A stretch of 29,827 nucleotides of DNA from Chara braunii (Eukaryota > Streptophyta > Charophyceae > Charales > Characeae). The position numbers and the translations under genes were made by a program. Location of the stretch: contig BFEA01000331.1 in the NCBI GenBank assembly GCA_003427395.1, forward strand, positions 377,056 through 406,882. The letters run 5' to 3'. Below are positions 28,314-29,827 of this stretch, in pieces. The notes under the pieces were generated by a model. The model did no database searches. It saw only the letters and a list, made by a program, of their open reading frames with translations, and was not told the DNA's origin. Numbering within the stretch: the stretch's first letter is position 1; every line of letters begins with the position of its first letter.

Positions 28314-29827
28314 AGGCTCAAGGACGTACTGACATCTGAGACAGTCGCCCTGTCTGCGCCTTGTTTTAATGACGAAGTGGGACGACCCTTCATCCTAGAG
28401 ACATATGGAGGACCTTTGGCCGTAGGAGGTGTGTTGATTCAAAGGGATGAGGGAGGAAAAGAGAGGCCGATTAGGTTCGAAAGTAGAACCCTGAACTCCG
28501 CAAAACGGCGGTACTCACAATTCAAGAAGGAAGTCCTAGCCATCCTGCATTGCCTTAAGACCTTCCAGGCCTACCTATTTGGGAGGCGGTTCATCTTAAG
28601 GATCGATCCGACGAATGTCGCAGGGGCCCTAAAGAATTACAGGCCTATAGATCCGACGGTAGGGAGATGGGTAGGATTCATCTGGCAGTTCGATTACAAG
28701 ATCGAACGGATTGCTGGAATCCGCAACAAGGCAGATGGGTTGAGTCGGGTTTGCACCACTCCCGAAGGGATGGAGGATGCAGAGCCCATAGACGTCTTCC
28801 TTGAATACGAAGGAGGAACTCTTGTGGTGGATAACGAAATGATGAGCGAGGGATACACATCGGGAGAACTATTGATCCAGACTTTGCAAAAGGGGGCACC
28901 TGCCGTAGTAGCTGAACTTAGGGAAGGTCCAGTTACCACTCGAGGACGCAGAGAAGAAAATGACTCATGGGGAGCGATAGTAGGACCGAAGGAGGAGCTG
29001 ATAGCAATGGCGGTTGAAGGGGGTCGGGAAGCAGTGATGAGCTTAGTGGAATCTTGGGAAAGGAAAAAGTTGCAATGGGTGGTAAATCAGATGCAGGAAG
29101 GAAAGGATGGGGGCAAGGAAGGAGATAAGTTTTTCTATGTCCAATCATACGAAGGGCTCTTTCGGGAGATCGACTTGTTGTTGGTAGGAAACAAACAACC
29201 TACGAAAGTCAGTATTAAGGCAAGAGAAGAAGTCGAAAGGTACGTCCTAAGGGGCGGGCATTTGTTCCAGAGGGAGGAAGGTGCTATGCCCAGAAGGGTT
29301 GTGTGCGGAAGGTCGAGGCAAGTAGACGTTATCCAGGCAATGCACGGCGGGTTAGCGGGAGGACATCGATCTTCCAAAGGAACACTTGCAAAGATAACGA
29401 CGCTCTATTATTGGCCAGGCATGGCAGACATGGTCGCCATATACTACCAGACTTGCCTTATTTGCCAAGAACGAAGCTCGGTACGAGTCTTCGAGCCGCT
29501 TAGACCAACGCGGGTGCTAGGGCCGGGACATATGGTCCACCTCGACCTTGCGGTCATGCCTGTATCAACGGATGGATACAGGTATATCCTAGATGCGCGA
29601 GACAACTTGAGTGGGTTCGTGGAGGCAGTCGCCCTCAAGAAAAAAACAGGGAAGAGTGTGGCGGACTGGATAGAAGACTTCTACTTAAGGCATCCGTTCG
29701 TCAGGAGGTTTATAGCAGACAATGGGACGAAATTTGTGAACCAAGAAGTATTGGGGATGCTTAAGAGACTTTGCGTACCGATCAAACTCATCGAGCCGTA
29801 TCACCCTGAGGCCAATGCGCCGGTGGA
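28314..29827 (+). CDS. Ty3/gypsy RNase H and integrase (incomplete at window end)
   Basis: Open without a stop for 504 codons after the TAA at 28311. RNase H: ETYGGPLAVGGVLIQRD (first acidic position is Glu where Asp is usual), RRYSQFKKEVLAIL with the catalytic Glu, FILRIDPTNV with Asp, and NKADGLSR at its end. A charged connection follows to about 29200. Integrase: zinc-binding H-X6-H (HGGLAGGH) with CLIC, YYWPGM between them, then the core with Asp in VHLDLAVMP and Asp in ADNGTKF. The third acidic residue is expected right after HPEANAPV, where the window stops at bases GA. There is no start codon; it depends on readthrough of the upstream stop, so it is not expressed as is. Confidence 0.85.

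Larger units (their letters stand above)
23885..29827 (+). mobile_element. Ty3/gypsy retrotransposon, gag-pol region (right end outside window)
   Basis: Order Gag, zinc knuckle, protease, RT, RNase H, integrase: the Ty3/gypsy order (integrase last; Ty1/copia has it before RT). The element has in-frame stops at 24632-24634 and 28311-28313 and frame changes near 26540 and 27115. The window ends inside the integrase, so the 3' LTR and any chromodomain are not visible. The left limit is uncertain and may lie upstream of 19866. Confidence 0.85.

Overview
The window looks like nuclear DNA of a streptophyte alga, possibly a charophyte such as Chara; this is an inference. It rests on a Penelope-like retroelement (PLE) whose GIY-YIG nuclease lies N-terminal to the reverse transcriptase (RT), an order known from green-lineage elements, next to a Ty3/gypsy polyprotein, long satellite arrays and TATA-type promoters. 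No conventional host gene was recognised. The runs of N (634 bases at 12371-13004, plus scattered single Ns) point to a draft assembly, so some reading-frame breaks could be sequencing errors.

Layout: 1-1199 is non-coding DNA rich in short inverted repeats. 1200-7386 is a minus-strand PLE between two 757-bp direct repeats (pseudo-LTRs). Read in its own direction it holds a pseudo-LTR with TATA box and candidate hammerhead ribozyme, a CCHC zinc-knuckle/coiled-coil ORF, a second coiled-coil ORF, a GIY-YIG nuclease, an RT split by a frameshift, and a second pseudo-LTR with the same TATA box and ribozyme. 7387-11480 is again dense in hairpins and contains homopolymer runs, a 26/27-bp tandem repeat and a diverged ~600-bp direct repeat. 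A possible TATA box and splice donor (11696-11843) precede a (CTT)n tract.

12147-16710 is a 91/92-bp satellite in three sequence families that share one phase, bounded by pyrimidine tracts on both sides. 17011-19865 has no recognisable gene; part of it could be a long terminal repeat or leader.

19866-23424 carries four tandem, diverged copies of a two-domain protein I do not recognise. Three copies are broken and the fourth is open. Immediately downstream, 23885-29827 encodes gag, protease, RT, RNase H and integrase of a Ty3/gypsy element, cut off by the window edge at the integrase active site. The four-copy cluster lies on the same strand and is equally purine-rich, so it may be accessory coding sequence of that element. 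This is the least explained part of the window.

How the parts would work: in the PLE, RNA started at the pseudo-LTR TATA box would carry the ribozyme close to its 5' end, and cleavage at both ribozymes would release a 5,430-nt unit. The GIY-YIG nuclease would nick the target and the RT would copy the RNA. In the Ty3 element, Gag would form particles, the protease would process the polyprotein, and RT/RNase H and integrase would make and insert the DNA. Both copies are interrupted and probably not autonomous.
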